Positions 1-10,959 of a stretch of DNA of 64,000 nucleotides are shown here, piece after piece. The stretch's first letter is position 1. Every line of letters begins with the position of its first letter. The notes beneath the pieces were generated by a model. It made no database searches. It saw only the letters and a list, made by a program, of their open reading frames with translations, and was not told the origin of the DNA. The stretch covers positions 33,059,519 through 33,123,518 of the forward strand of contig NW_026947485.1 in the NCBI RefSeq assembly GCF_034190915.1, read 5' to 3'. Made by a program: the position numbers and the translations under genes. This DNA is from Cavia porcellus. Its lineage: Eukaryota; Chordata; Mammalia; Rodentia; Caviidae.

Positions 1-756
1 TTGGACCAGGTTCTCTGTTTTTGCCTCTGCTTGCTCTCCTGGGTAAATCTTGGCACCAGTTCTGACTTCAAATCTCTTGGGTCGCCAGACTGCATCATGT
101 AAAAATTGCCATTTCCCTCTATCTCTGCAGGGCAATCTTTAAAGGCAGTAAGGTGTGACGGCCCAGACTGGCAGCTTGGCAAGACGGAGCCCATGGATAC
201 CAGCACACAGGAATCTGGACGGTTCGCTCACTCTGACAGCAGTCAGCACTGGGAACAAAAGGAATGGGTGGGGGGAGCGCAAATGTATTTTTACATATTG
301 TAGGCATATGGCCACAAGACCAGCAGAAATATATTTAATTACCAATTGCATGCATTGAGGAGAAAAATATTGGGGAGGGAGAAAAAATGTGTGCACAGCA
401 ATATTATTCTACTTTAACTTTTGACCTCAGCTTTTTTTTTTTAATTGAAGATAAAAGGGATTAGAATTGCAAAGGGTTATCTGCTGGAATCCCATGTGAG
501 GTGATACCGGTTTTTGGCATGCCTTCCTTAATAGTGGAACATTATATCAGAAAATATGAAAGTTTTCTTTTCATGATTTTGGTTAAGAAATAATTATACT
601 GTAGTATTTATGGGGGACCAAATTTGAAAGAAAACGGGTAATCTTACTAGTGTGTTAAAATTGCACCCTTGATGTGACATTTTAGCTTAGATCTTAACAA
701 TTGACCATAATGCAAACAATTATATTCTTGTTCTTACCTGTGAAATCAGAATAGTT
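1..756. other. Unassigned single-copy-looking sequence
   Basis: No gene or repeat is recognised here. The first 300 bases have higher GC than the rest and short overlapping open frames on both strands, none with a recognisable domain or splice context. From about 350 onward the sequence is AT-rich. It could be intergenic or intronic. Confidence 0.5.
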
Positions 757-900
757 CAACCCACATTTGTTGTCAGGCACTGTACTAGCCAAGGGAGATA
801 CAGACATGAATCAGATACAGTCCCTGTATCAAAAAACTCATGGTGTAGGAGGGAAAACTAACACGCATTTATATAAACTATAAACAGATCATTGAATTAT
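757..900 (-). mobile_element. L2 LINE 3' end fragment
   Basis: Read on the plus strand, this matches the reverse complement of the L2 3' end: a 'caggcactgtactag' core, then 'gagatacagacatgaat' and 'acagtccctg', in the order expected for L2. It is highly diverged, as expected for an ancient element shared across mammals. No open frame is preserved. MIR carries a similar tail, but the following segment favours L2. Confidence 0.6.
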
Positions 901-1012
901 TAAATATAATAAAAGTATAATTAACTAAAATTGTATCTACAATATGTATGATACATGTCATGTATCGTGATGGTGAAGGTTCAGCTGTCCAGGGCCCATA
1001 GAATCTAATTCT

Positions 1013-1116
1013 TTTTTTTTTTTGTCTTTTTCCTTTTTATGGGTACCAGGGATTGAACTCACGACTGCCTGCTTGCAAGGCAGGTGCTTATGCCACTGAG
1101 CCAAATCCCCAGCCCC
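1013..1116 (-). mobile_element. ID-like tRNA-derived SINE
   Basis: On the minus strand it begins GGGGCTGGGGATTTGGCTCAG, continues through the tRNA-Ala-related part with Pol III A-box and B-box positions, and ends in an A-rich tail (a T-run on the plus strand). It lies between perfect 14-bp target-site duplications, TAGAATCTAATTCT, at 999-1012 and 1117-1130. The intact duplication shows retrotransposition by L1 machinery and a fairly recent insertion. No function is implied. Confidence 0.93.
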
Positions 1117-1356
1117 TAGAATCTAATTCTTAGTTTACTCTGGGGATGAGGCACACTGCAGGAGGGAGGCAGAGAAGTGGATTCTGGAAGAACTGATAAA
1201 AAGAGAGTCAGGAGAAACAGGGCTAGGCCTAGGGTCCCCTCATTGATAGGAAAGAAACTCAGCTCTGAGAAAGCCACCTGCCAGGGGCCCTCTGCTTTAG
1301 AGCACTCTCTTCCTGACTTCCTGCTAGTTGGGTCTCCTGATCCTTACTGCCTGTTT

Positions 1357-1979
1357 GTTTTTAACTTTAAAGAGAATAAAACAAAACAAAACAGAACAAA
1401 GTAGAACAGAGAAAAACCTATGCAAATAACACAGGGTTTCAGAGCAAGACAACAGGAAAGCAACAGCAGCTACCATAATGTCTCTTGTTTTCTTTGAAAT
1501 AATTGTTCATACCTTCACACACAATAAGTTAATACACATCAAAGTAGTATAAAAGCAAAAAAGTAATATAAAAGCAATCAAAACACAAGAATGACGGCCT
1601 TAAGAACTTTCAAGACCAGATACTATTCAATAATGGCTACTATAATGTCTCTTGTTTTCTTCAAAATAGCTGTCCATACCTCCATACATATTGAAATCAA
1701 ATAAGTGAAAATAGACTAAACCAATCAAAACCAAGAATAAAAGCATTATTGGACTTTGAAACACTCATCAGTGGCTACCATGATGTCTCGTTTTCTTCAG
1801 TGTAGTTGTTCATACTATCACACATAATGAAATCAATTCTCATAACACTTTAGGCGTAGATCTAGGCATATATAAACGTATACATGTGCATCTATCCTTC
1901 TGTATTAGAGAGAAAAGCGAAACAACAAATAAACAACTATAAGAGCCCACAACAGTAACATGTAGGCTTTCAAAAAGTT
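1357..1979 (-). mobile_element. 5'-truncated L1, 3' UTR only
   Basis: This segment of about 620 bp begins on the plus strand with a short T-run and a purine-rich A/C/G stretch, as in the copy at 19,781-20,416, and lies between 13-bp duplications TTACTGCCTGTTT at 1344-1356 and 1980-1992. Inside, a block built on 'gctac.ataatgtctc.tgttttctt' and 'gttcatac..tcacaca' recurs three times, anchored at 1469, 1636 and 1774. I read it as a 5'-truncated L1 insertion on the minus strand containing only a 3' UTR with internal tandem repeats. No open frame of ORF2 is present. The L1 assignment is an inference from structure and the shared start. Confidence 0.65.
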
Positions 1980-1992
1980 TTACTGCCTGTTT

Positions 1993-3137
1993 TTAAGTTC
2001 AGGTAATGGGTCAATGGCCTCTTAATATGTGATCTGCTTTACAGAGCAAATATAGTCCTGAAAAGATTGTTTCTTGTAAATTAACTTTTTTGGGGGTAAA
2101 TCAACCTACATTAAAAAAACACTAGGGGAGCTATTTAAAGGAATCCTGTAGTGAGTCTTTTTATAATGCTGAAGCTACTGCTTAGTTTATCTTTTTATTC
2201 CCTTTTTTGGCATCAGGTATGTCTGTGCCTCAGTGGATTTCTTTGTAAGAGAAAGTAGCATAGATTTAGCACTGAGTGCCTGCAGCTGAACACCAGGGGT
2301 TCTGGTGATGTGCTGACCCCTTGCTTACTGATACTTGGTGAGAGAAATGAGTGACCTGGAAGTCTGACCAAAGGCATTGCCACCCAGGTGTGAGCTGAAT
2401 TTCTCACTTCCCTCTTTGAATCTCAGTTGTCACTTGGTTACTAAGCTTTTATATACTGTAAATAAAATTGTCTCAGAACACTTGGCAGAATCCGTGTGAC
2501 TAGGGGTTGGTCTGTCCCCTTGTGCTCTGCTCATCACTCAACAGCCTGTTGGAGCAGAGTCAGCAACTTAGAATGATGACAGTGAGATCTACAACTGCTC
2601 TTGCTAAAAGGAAGTACTTGTTAACTTGGAAACCCACCCCTGCTACCATACTTCCTCAGAGGAGAAGAAATATCCATGCCCTAGGAAGAAGGTACACTAA
2701 AGACAATATTTTAGACCTTTTTTTTTTAAAAATCTGCGACCTGTAGTAAAAGGGAATTTATCTTATTGGTACAGGTGCAGGATCAGTCAGCTGGGGTCAG
2801 TCTGAACAGCCAATATGGTGGCATGGGGCTACCTCACCCTCACATCCTTACATCATCTTCATACTTCAGATGGACTAAAATCTGTCTGTCTGTTTATTCT
2901 CCCCATAGACTAAGCCCATTTCTAAGACTTTTCTACAGCTTCTGGTCTGAGAAGATGTGTGGGAAAAAGACCCTACAGCATCTCCTCAATCTTGTTTCAT
3001 CAATCATAAAGTTGATGGCAAATTGTATCTGAGTCAGTTCACTGGAAATTTCTACTGCTCTAACCTTGACTGGCAAGGGAAGGTGGACTTGGGCAGGCAC
3101 CTGTTGGTCCCATTCAGAGCACTGGATCATCTGATAC
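1993..3137. other. Unassigned sequence
   Basis: No gene or named repeat is recognised. Short open frames occur around 2507-3226, but they overlap in different frames, lack domains, and two of them run towards the LTR that starts near 3140. Nothing supports coding. Confidence 0.5.
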
Positions 3138-3139
3138 TA

Positions 3140-3555
3140 TATCTTAGGTACAGTCTATCTTCCAAAGATTCATGTGCTCGAAGCTTAGTTCCCGTTGTGG
3201 AAATGCAAATTTGTAGGATCTTGTAGGGATGAAATGCCTGTTATGAGGCACTTACGTTTGGGGGCTGTTACCCTCAGAAGGCAGTAATATTGTTTTCGTG
3301 GAGTATGTTTTATGCCAAGAACAGCACTGGCTCCTCCTCAATCCCTCTCTTCCTGTGTTGCCATGTTATCTCTTCTGCACACAACCATTTCCCTTCCTAC
3401 CTTTCTGTCATGTTGTGATGCAGCAAAGGGAGCCCTCACCAGAGACTGAAGTCATGTTTGGGAACCAGATCCAAAAACTATGAGCTAAATAAACTTCTTT
3501 ATAAAGTATTCAGGTTCAGATATTACACAACTGAAAAAAAGAAGCCTAATACACC
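3140..3555 (+). mobile_element. MaLR (ERVL-type) solo LTR
   Basis: The order of landmarks matches the MST/THE1-like MaLR LTR: an 'attcatgtgctcgaagctta' start region, a 'gccatgttatctcttctgca' middle, 'gccctcaccagagactgaa', and the 3' hallmark 'tatgagctaaataaacttct' with an AATAAA polyadenylation signal, ending near 'cctaataca'. No internal retroviral coding sequence follows, so it is a solo LTR. Divergence is high, indicating an old insertion. Confidence 0.8.
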
Positions 3556-3559
3556 TGGT

Positions 3560-4080
3560 TACCGGTGGTGGCGACTATAGCTGGAGCTCAGAAATATCCA
3601 AGATGGTCACAGGGAGGATGGCAACACCATCACTGTTGAAGGCTTATACATCTTTTGCTGAAGGGTGCTCTGTAAGCAGTATAGTCTGCAGTTTTCAAAA
3701 GCCAAACACTGTTCTAAATCATGTCATGTAAAGTCCAAATATTAGTTACAAACACATCATATACCGCATGTTTTGGCTGTTCTCTTAACCATGTGGAGTT
3801 TGGAACTTCAGTTGCTCTACCAGTGGAGAAAATAGAATTCAAATTATTAGATAGTGCAGGAGGCTAGGTTTCTGATTGTTATACCATAGTGATGCATTCA
3901 AAACAGCTTTCCCATTGCCTTAGTTCTTACTGCTCTGTCCGTTTGTACATACAAATTTGAGTTCATAAAAATTTTTGCTCTATAGGCACCATGTAGTAAC
4001 TTAAACGTTTGCAAAAGAAAATAAGATGATATCACCACAATTCTAGATCAGTGCTTTTATAAATCATATACCTACTTTAA
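3560..4080. other. Unassigned AT-rich sequence
   Basis: No gene, RNA or named repeat is seen. The sequence is AT-rich with stops in all frames. Confidence 0.5.
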
Positions 4081-4084
4081 AGTT

Positions 4085-4380
4085 ATTGTAATGGTATTTT
4101 CAGGAAAATGGATTCATCTAGACATCATCATGTCATTTAAAATACACCAGACTCAGACAGATAGTACATGTTTTTTTTAATACTATGTGTAGAATCTAAA
4201 ACAAGTTGACATGGAAGTGGAAAACAGACTAATTTTAGATAGAAGATAGAAATAATGGGAAGAGGTGAGAGTGTTAGAGAGGCTAATGGGGAACTGATAT
4301 GATCAAAATAGATTAAAATATTGGAACTCAATATTCTGTAAAATTAATAGGCACTAATATTAAAATAGAAATGATTACCA
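4085..4380 (+). mobile_element. L1 3' end (ORF2 end and 3' UTR)
   Basis: The landmarks 'catcatcatgtcatttaaaa', 'accagactcagacagatag', 'gtgtagaatctaaaa', 'gacatggaagtggaaaa' and 'ggctaatggggaactgata' follow the order of rodent L1 ORF2 3' end and 3' UTR on the plus strand. It is a 5'-truncated, decayed fragment with no intact frame. Confidence 0.75.
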
Positions 4381-4889
4381 ACATGTTATAAAATGTAAGG
4401 AATAAAATACATGCATATTTATATTGTATTTCTTAGGAAGATTTGGCATGTCTTTTAAAAAGTAATTTTTAAAAACAATATTCAAAGAATTAAAGAGAAA
4501 GTTCAAATTGGACAAAATAAGTATAAAATTTTTTTTTGGACTTTCTGGAAGCCAAAGCAAAAGTGAAGTAATTTTTCATTATCAAAAGGAGGAAGCTTAC
4601 TATTTTCCCAAGAAGACAAATTTGAAAAGACAAATTCTCAAATTAATTCAATATAGTCTTGACCTTTAGAAGGTGGAAAAATAATTCAAGGCGTTTGTAA
4701 TGTAGCAGATTATAGCACAACCCAAGAACCGTAATGAAACATATTCTGTCTTTTGGACCTACAGTGGAAGGAAGTTTCTTTCCAGGGGAGTCTTATGGAA
4801 ACTTAGGGAAGTGCTAGCCCTTGATGCACAGATTCAAGGTTAAAAGAGATAGACCAGGTAGCATCAGATCCAAGTTTAGAAGAGGTAGG
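4381..4889. other. Unassigned sequence
   Basis: AT-rich, no recognisable gene or repeat. Confidence 0.45.
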
Positions 4890-5010
4890 TATTCATGAAG
4901 CAAATATTTGTTGGTTGTCTGCTTCTATATGAGGGGTCATGTTTCTAAGTCCAAGTTTAAGTGAGAAAAACAGAAAACTCCCTGCTTACAGTCCACATTA
5001 CAGTGATTTC
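4890..5010 (-). mobile_element. L2 3' end fragment
   Basis: The string 'aaatatttgttggttgtctg' followed by a diverged size/age block and 'ctccctgcttacagtccaca' follows the reverse complement of the L2 3' end. It is old and short. Confidence 0.5.
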
Positions 5011-5826
5011 AGCACATTAACGTAAAATTTTACAGTTTTAACTGTCACAAGGATGTGTAATGGATGAATTATGGGTTAATCAACTTACATGATGCTTTAT
5101 GGTTTACAGATTGTTTTTACACATCATTGCAACCCATGCCTCCTTGTGGAAACATTGGACCATTTCGGGTATAGCTCAGCATTCAGATTTGGACTGATGT
5201 TTCTGGTTACAGAGTCTTGATATATCGTGACAGCATTGTTTATGCTTACATTTTTCCATTAGAAAAGATATGCTTGAGAGCTTGTTTCAGAAATTAGTAA
5301 GAAAGTCGGCTAGTAAATGCCACAAGAGATCTTAACATACCTTGTGTGCTTAAGAGTTGAACACTGCACTTAGTGACACTTGGTTTAATGATCATCATAA
5401 TTTTATTCACATCCTATGAAGCATTGCAGGTCTTTCAGCAAAATGTGAAATGCTTGTGTGAGGCACAGCTAGGAAACATTAATAACTGTGAAATGACAAC
5501 CACTTGTCCCTATCTCAAGTCAAGGATGGCCAGTCACATGATTTACTCAGGCTCCAAGCCTCTCTCTTCCATTTCCTTAGCATACCTATGATGCAGAATG
5601 GGTGAGAAATTTGTCTTCTTTTCCAGTTATTTAACCTGCATGCTAATGAATCTGTCCTGTCCTTGGTTGATTCCAGCTGTCAGCCTCCTGTCTGTTCAAG
5701 AGCTTTTGATGGACCACGTAGCTTTTTCAGTAAGAGAAGGGCTATATAAAGTCACAAGTGCATGCAGGCAACACAGAGGAAGACTTATCTCACATCCTAA
5801 TTGCCCCAAACTTTCTTGGTTTTAAT
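5011..5826. other. Unassigned sequence
   Basis: No repeat is recognised. Two open frames of 72-75 codons (5373-5591 and 5598-5825) have no domain, no splice logic and no similarity I recognise, so I do not call them genes. Confidence 0.45.
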
Positions 5827-5836
5827 AAGTCCTGGG

Positions 5837-5966
5837 GGGCTGGGGATTTAGCTCAGCGGCATAAGCGTCTGCCTTGCAAGTAGGCAGTCGTGAGTTCAAT
5901 CCCTGGTTCCCTGAAAAGGAAAAAGACAAAAAAAAAAAAAAAAAAACCCAAAAAACCAAAAAAACC
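5837..5966 (+). mobile_element. ID-like tRNA-derived SINE
   Basis: It begins GGGGCTGGGGATTTAGCTCA and shows the A-box region (TTAGCTCAGCGG), an anticodon-stem-like 'CTGCCTTGCAAG' with TGC in the anticodon position, the B-box region (GTGAGTTCAATCC), then a long A-rich tail interrupted by C. Flanking duplications AAGTCCTGGG lie at about 5827-5836 and 5967-5976. This is the best-preserved copy of the family in the window. The lysine/proline-rich frame running through its tail is an artefact of the A/C-rich tail. Confidence 0.95.
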
Positions 5967-5976
5967 AAGTCCTGGG

Positions 5977-7440
5977 AATCCTCATAGTTATGGGCCAACA
6001 GGATCACGAGTGGTTGCCCTAAATATAGGAGATCATCTGTCCAGTCAAACAGCAGCAAATAAATACCTCTATCCTTGAGTGAAACACAAGGTGATAGATA
6101 ATACTGAGTGTTTTATTTTGGCTTCCTTTGGAAGCAGGTCCTGAGTCTAGGATTCTAGTGCTAGAATTTTATTTGGAGATTAAGTAATACTTCCCTAGAA
6201 AGTAGTGGGGAAGAAGAGAAATGAGATAGGAAAAGGAGTGCCACTGTAGGTGCTTGGAATCTAATTGTATTGGAAAATACCAGGAGGTGGGACAGTCCAT
6301 GTGCCTCAGAGCCATGCTACCTGGGAAAGTATCATTGACAGCTGAAGTCTTTTCTTAATGATAGGGTTAAGTATTGATTTGCTTTGCTGGGTCTGTGAGC
6401 AGAGTGGACTTCAGCCCATCAGAAGATTTTGTCTAATAGAAGGTAGGGACTGCAGTCAGAAGCTATGCCATTGAACACTGAGATGTTAAGAGCTAAAGTT
6501 ACATGGAAAGGATGCTAACATTACCGCTACATGGGTCTACATTGTTGCCAATGTCAGCTCATCCTAAGGTACTGACCAGTTGATTCTTCCTTGTGTGTTC
6601 TAGTGGAGACAGGAGAAAGAATGTGTGCACTGGACAGGGAGAAGAGCATAGATATGAGTAGATGTTTGAAAGGCAAGGGGTGTTTGATGTTTCTGACTCA
6701 TCAAAGATATCTAGATTTTTCCGTGGTAATTCTTATATGAGCAAACTGTAGGTATTTTGAAGCCACTGAAATTTTCCAAAGTACTCTTTATTAATGCCAC
6801 TTCAGACATGAATTTTATAAATCTGGATGATTTTTAGGGGTGGGAACTTGAACAATCCTTGTGTTACCATGTCTTACCATGTCTCATGGCCATCATTTAC
6901 TTACTTTCCATTTTCTTTTTGTGGTTTATTTACCGTTCCTTGGACCATTAAAACTATTTTCCTATTTCTATTTTCAAGGTGGACAAAGCTTGAGTCTCTT
7001 GTAGAAAGTCTTGAACATATCATTTTTCTAGTGCTCAGAGAATAGCCCAATGAAAACTGCACTCAGCTAGTCAAGCCACCTGGGCTTGGGAGGGACAAGA
7101 GATGAAACAAGAAACTTTCTGTCTTCCAGGATGATTACAGGTCTTCTCCCAAGAACCTAACAAGCAACTCTGCCAAATGGAAAGGCTCGAATCTTAACAG
7201 AGGCTGAAACTTCAATCACTCCATTGTTCAAGGGGTCTATGAAGGATAATTGTTGAACAGAATGTTTAAGTAATCAAAAACCTTCAGATGGGGAGGAGAC
7301 TAGTGTGACAGCCTGTGGACGATAGGGACATTTATCAGCAAAACACAGTGTAGATGTGTGCACTTATGGCCAAGGTGGTAGACTTGTGCAACAGGGAGAA
7401 ATCATTACTTCACATGAAGAAGGAAAGGAAACCATGTGCT
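5977..7440. other. Unassigned sequence
   Basis: No gene or confidently named repeat. Local GC is moderate. The part around 6110-6330 has a weak LTR-like look but I cannot place it. Confidence 0.4.
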
Positions 7441-8195
7441 TTAGCCTGCTTGTATCTAAATTTTAAAAAATGAGCAAGTAAAATAAATAGACATTTCTTT
7501 GACGTACAAATGGCATATATATATATGGCCATTAGAGAAATGAAAATTAAAACAACCATGAGATTATTCTTTCTCCAGAAAAGTAGCCATCATAAAGGAA
7601 TCAAATAATAACAAATACTGGAGAAGCTACTGGAGAAAAGGGTTACCTCCACACTACTGGTGGTACTATAAAGTAGTACAACCACTATGGAAATTAGTAA
7701 TAACATTGCTCAAAACACTAAAGATAGAAATTCCATTTAACCCAGCTGTCCCTCTTTTAGGTAACTTCCTAAAAGTGTTGAATACATCATATTACAGTGA
7801 TACCTGCATATCCGTGTTTATAGTATCACAATTCATAATAGCCAAATCTTGAAAACAGCTCATATATCCATCAATAGATGAATGGATCAAGAGAATGTGG
7901 TGTTTATACACAATAGAATACTACTTTACCGTAAAGAAAGATAAACTTCAATCAATCGTAAGGAAAATGGATGTAATTTGAGAACACAATTTTAGATAAA
8001 ATAGATCAGACACACAAGCTTAAATATTGTGTGTTTTTTCTTTCATGAGAAACCTAGAGCAAAAATAAAGAGCAAAATGAGAACTAGATCCTAGGAATTA
8101 GGGAGCTAGATTGCAAAGGGGAATGGGATCAGAAGATGGAGGGAAAGTGGGGGAGGGATCAGAGATGAAAAAAGAAATGGTGTTATGTGCAGTTA
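7441..8195 (+). mobile_element. L1 ORF2 3' part and 3' UTR
   Basis: The plus strand follows the end of L1 ORF2 in order: 'gagaaatgaaaattaaaaca', 'ctggagaaaagggttacct', 'ccactatggaaattagtaa', 'atccatcaatagatgaatgg', 'agaatactactttaccgtaa' and 'aaaatagatcagacacacaa', then a purine-rich 3' UTR. Frameshifts and stops are frequent, so no reverse transcriptase is encoded. It is 5'-truncated and old. A short AT microsatellite sits at 7515-7530. Confidence 0.9.
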
Positions 8196-8212
8196 CCAAC
8201 TCCAACAAGGAA

Positions 8213-8609
8213 TGTATCTTAGTTACTTTTCTCATTGCTGGGACAAAATACCCAACACCCAGAAGTAAAGGAGGAAAGACTTATTTTGGCTCTCAGTTTA
8301 TAGAAGTTTCAGTCCATAATTGGCTGCCCCCAAGGCAAGGTGGCATTGCAGAGGGACATGGCATTGGAGAAACAGATCATGCAGGGCAGAAAGTAGCAAA
8401 GCAAGGGACCTTAGTAGCTTCTTTATGTCCTTTTTATATTCTATCTAGGGCACTGGGATTAGAGTGGTGCCAAACCAATCAGGGGACTGGTTTAGTAGTC
8501 ACACACCCTTAATCCCAGCATCACAACCTCTAGACCCAGCCACCTCTGAAAAAGCTTCACCTATGATTGCATGAGACTTTGTGGGGACCTCTAGATACTT
8601 GCCATAACA
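8213..8609 (-). mobile_element. MaLR-like solo LTR, antisense
   Basis: Read on the minus strand it starts TGTTATGGCAAG, has a TATA-like 'atataaaaagg', the near-3' hallmark 'agagccaaaataagtctttc' and ends '...aagataca'. On the plus strand it is bounded TG...CA. The same layout recurs at 13,573-13,931, 25,646-26,020 and 46,068-46,563. No internal retroviral sequence is attached. The 133-codon open frame inside it (8111-8512) is a by-product of the LTR. Confidence 0.72.
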
Positions 8610-8620
8610 GAATGTAAAGT

Positions 8621-8684
8621 ATGTAATCACATACTATCACATTGCCTTGGTAGGAGCTATCTTTCTAATGTAATCACATACTAT
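8621..8684. repeat. 30-bp insert between 17-bp direct repeats
   Basis: ATGTAATCACATACTAT occurs at 8621-8637 and again at 8668-8684. The intervening 30 bases contain a segment (8641-8668) that matches 10,142-10,169 exactly over 28 bases. The structure looks like a small templated insertion with a target duplication. See findings. Confidence 0.85.
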
Positions 8685-8689
8685 GCATG

Positions 8690-9769
8690 TAGATTAATAA
8701 ACTCAAATTTAAAAATGTTAAAGTCTATTTAGTGTGCCTGAGTCTTTCAGTAAGATCATGGGACTGTTTTCTATATTCTTCAGGTCCCCCATACAGGTCT
8801 GTCAGAAATCTTGTCACTGAAGCAATCTGGATGTTTTATCTTTCATACACCTTTTATCTTTCTTTGATTTGGGCTAAATAATTTAAGTCTACTAGTCTTT
8901 ACTGTTCTTATGATTTTAACAGTAATTATATTTTACATTTACAGATTGATGGATTCAGTTCAGCTTCCTCAAGACTTCCTTCTAGTTAGGTACTGGGGAA
9001 TGAAACAATGTAAATCTTGATGTTAGAAAGATGTCTATTTAAAAATTGACCTTAAAAAAGTATAACAGATGTGCATGTGGGCAATTAATTTCTCCAATCT
9101 AAAATGGGAATATTTATTATTAAATAATTTTTACTATTATTTCTTTCACAAAAAATGAGATGTGTGACAATCTTTTGATCCATCCTTGATCTCAAATACA
9201 TTCTATAAAAATTATAGTTTGTCATCTTAAAAAAACAATAGTAGAAAGAACATAAAATAATAACATTAAAATGTGTTAAAGGGAGAGGAAACAAGCAAAG
9301 AAAGCTCACTGAAATTGAGTTAAAAGTTATTAATGAGTTTCTTGGAAACAAAGAAACATACAATATAATAATCACATCCTGCTGCAATAGAATAAAATAG
9401 GACATTTTATAAAGTTTAACTAACAACAATGATACATAATTCTTCATTCGAAATGGAAGGTACACAATGGAAATTTTAGTCGACAGTGAAAAGGCTCTGT
9501 ATTCTATCCTGTATATTGACTGCAAATGGGAAGTTATAAATGTCAAGTTATGTTGAAGGTGTTTGAAGGCCTGTCTACAGAGAGGTGGGAAGACAGCCAG
9601 GACATCTGCTACCTACCAAAGTGAGTATGTGTGGTCATCCAACCTAAAGGAGCCTGAGAAATTGTTTGAGTTACATTCATTTTCTAATCTTCTTCAAATA
9701 TGCATATTTTTGGTTCACCTTGTGGTTGTCTCATCTTCCTAACTGGTGTCTCTGACTCCCATTGCACCC
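8690..9769. other. Unassigned AT-rich sequence
   Basis: No gene is called. The longest open frame in the window (9085-9546, minus, 153 codons) lies here, but its product is a run of hydrophobic and Asn/Lys/Ile residues as expected from AT-rich DNA. It has no recognisable domain and no promoter or splice context. Confidence 0.5.
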
Positions 9770-10142
9770 CCTTCTTCCAGTCCTGTCTCCATGATGTAGC
9801 AAGAAGACTATTTCTAAAGCACAGCTCTCACTGGAGGTAAGATCATCTGCAATTCACTTCTGAAATCTTTCAGTTTCTCAACTAAGTGCTGTAATTCCCT
9901 TTGCACATCCTCCTATGCCTGGAGTATTCGTCTCTATTGTCAAGCAAATTGTCAAGTTAAACACTTATAAGTTAGACCAGATATCAGTACTACTTCTCTC
10001 CTTTTCTTTGTGTTCCTTGAACACCCTACCACATGCTGTTGTTGTTTTGTACGTAGTTGTCTATAAACAGGAATGTTACTGCTGGACCTTCACTGAGCTC
10101 ATGTTAGGGAGCTTCATAGGTATTTGTTAAATAAATGAGTGA
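9770..10142 (+). mobile_element. L2 LINE 3' part
   Basis: The order 'atttctaaagcacagctctc', 'tttgcacatcctcctatgcc', 'tggagtattcgtctc', and the terminal 'ggtatttgttaaataaatga' fits the plus strand of the L2 ORF2 end and 3' end. It is ancient and coding is destroyed. Confidence 0.7.
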
Positions 10143-10169
10143 TTGCCTTGGTAGGAGCTATCTTTCTAA
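10142..10169 (+). repeat. 28-bp segment duplicated at 8641-8668
   Basis: Identical over 28 bases to the insert at 8641-8668. This copy directly follows the L2 tail and has no flanking direct repeats, so I infer that it is the source copy. Confidence 0.85.
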
Positions 10170-10950
10170 ACAACAGTAAATGTCATGTTAAGAACCAATG
10201 ACCATTTCCCCAAAGTGTTTTTCATAAAACACTTTTAAGATATATTAATAGAGATTCTGTTGAAAACTTCTAGACTTGGGAAAGCAGAAAAGTCTGCATA
10301 TTCAATTTCTCCTATCTCTCAAAAATTAGTGTTTTCATTGGAATGTAAATAAAAGATTGATATATGTATATATACATATATATATTACACATATACATTA
10401 TAATATATATATGCTACACATATTATGTGTTTTGTGATGTGTGTGTGTATCTGTGTGTGTGTGTCTGTGTCTCTGTGTGTGTCTGTGTGAATGTGTGGAA
10501 TCTGTAGAAACTAATTCTCTATTGCAAAAACAATTTGGAAATCATTATATTGCAGGCTTTACTTTTATTAAGAAATAAAATCGGTATGCATTGTTTCTAT
10601 GCTTAGTCACATTATCTTGTAAAATTTAACCCAATGTGGTAAGTACAAAAAGAAAAAGTAAACAAAAATTAAGTAGCAAAAGCATAAAAATAAAAACTGA
10701 AGATGGTTATTTTGTAGGTAATGAGTCAATTTTGAAACCACAAATATTTACTGCAAACCTGCTAAACCAAAGAGAACTGTGACATGAAAAAACACTGAAA
10801 ATCATGATATATTCTCCATAAGCAGTGGAAAAATTTAGAGTATATTAGCAGAAAAGAGCTCTATTTACCATACTAACAAAATGAAATAATTTCATAAAAA
10901 GTTTCACAATTCATGAATTAAATTTTCAAAAAATTAAATCATAGAAGATC
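10170..10950. other. Unassigned AT-rich sequence with microsatellites
   Basis: Contains TA-rich and GT-rich microsatellite tracts (10,361-10,495). Otherwise no gene or named repeat is seen. Confidence 0.5.
10361..10495. repeat. Compound TA / TG microsatellite
   Basis: Imperfect TA/CA tracts (10,361-10,412) pass into interrupted (TG)n with TGTC variants (10,434-10,493). Confidence 0.9.
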
Positions 10951-10959
10951 CATAAATTA

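Noticed and set aside
1469..1830. Three spaced similar units that might suggest a CRISPR array
   Set aside because: Units are long, diverged and unevenly spaced, in a eukaryotic L1 3' UTR; this is not a CRISPR array.
5838..5915. Possible tRNA-Ala gene
   Set aside because: The sequence has A- and B-box positions and a TGC in the anticodon place, but lacks a paired acceptor stem, carries an A-rich tail and has target duplications, so it is a SINE.
5890..6078. Frame encoding a Lys/Pro-rich basic peptide
   Set aside because: It is the A/C-rich tail of an ID-like SINE read in frame.
8111..8512. 133-codon plus-strand frame
   Set aside because: It runs from an L1 3' UTR into an antisense MaLR-like LTR, so it is chimeric repeat sequence.
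9085..9546. 153-codon open frame on the minus strand, the longest in the window
   Set aside because: AT-rich DNA read antisense; the product is hydrophobic and rich in Ile, Asn, Lys, Ser without a domain, and there is no splice or promoter context.
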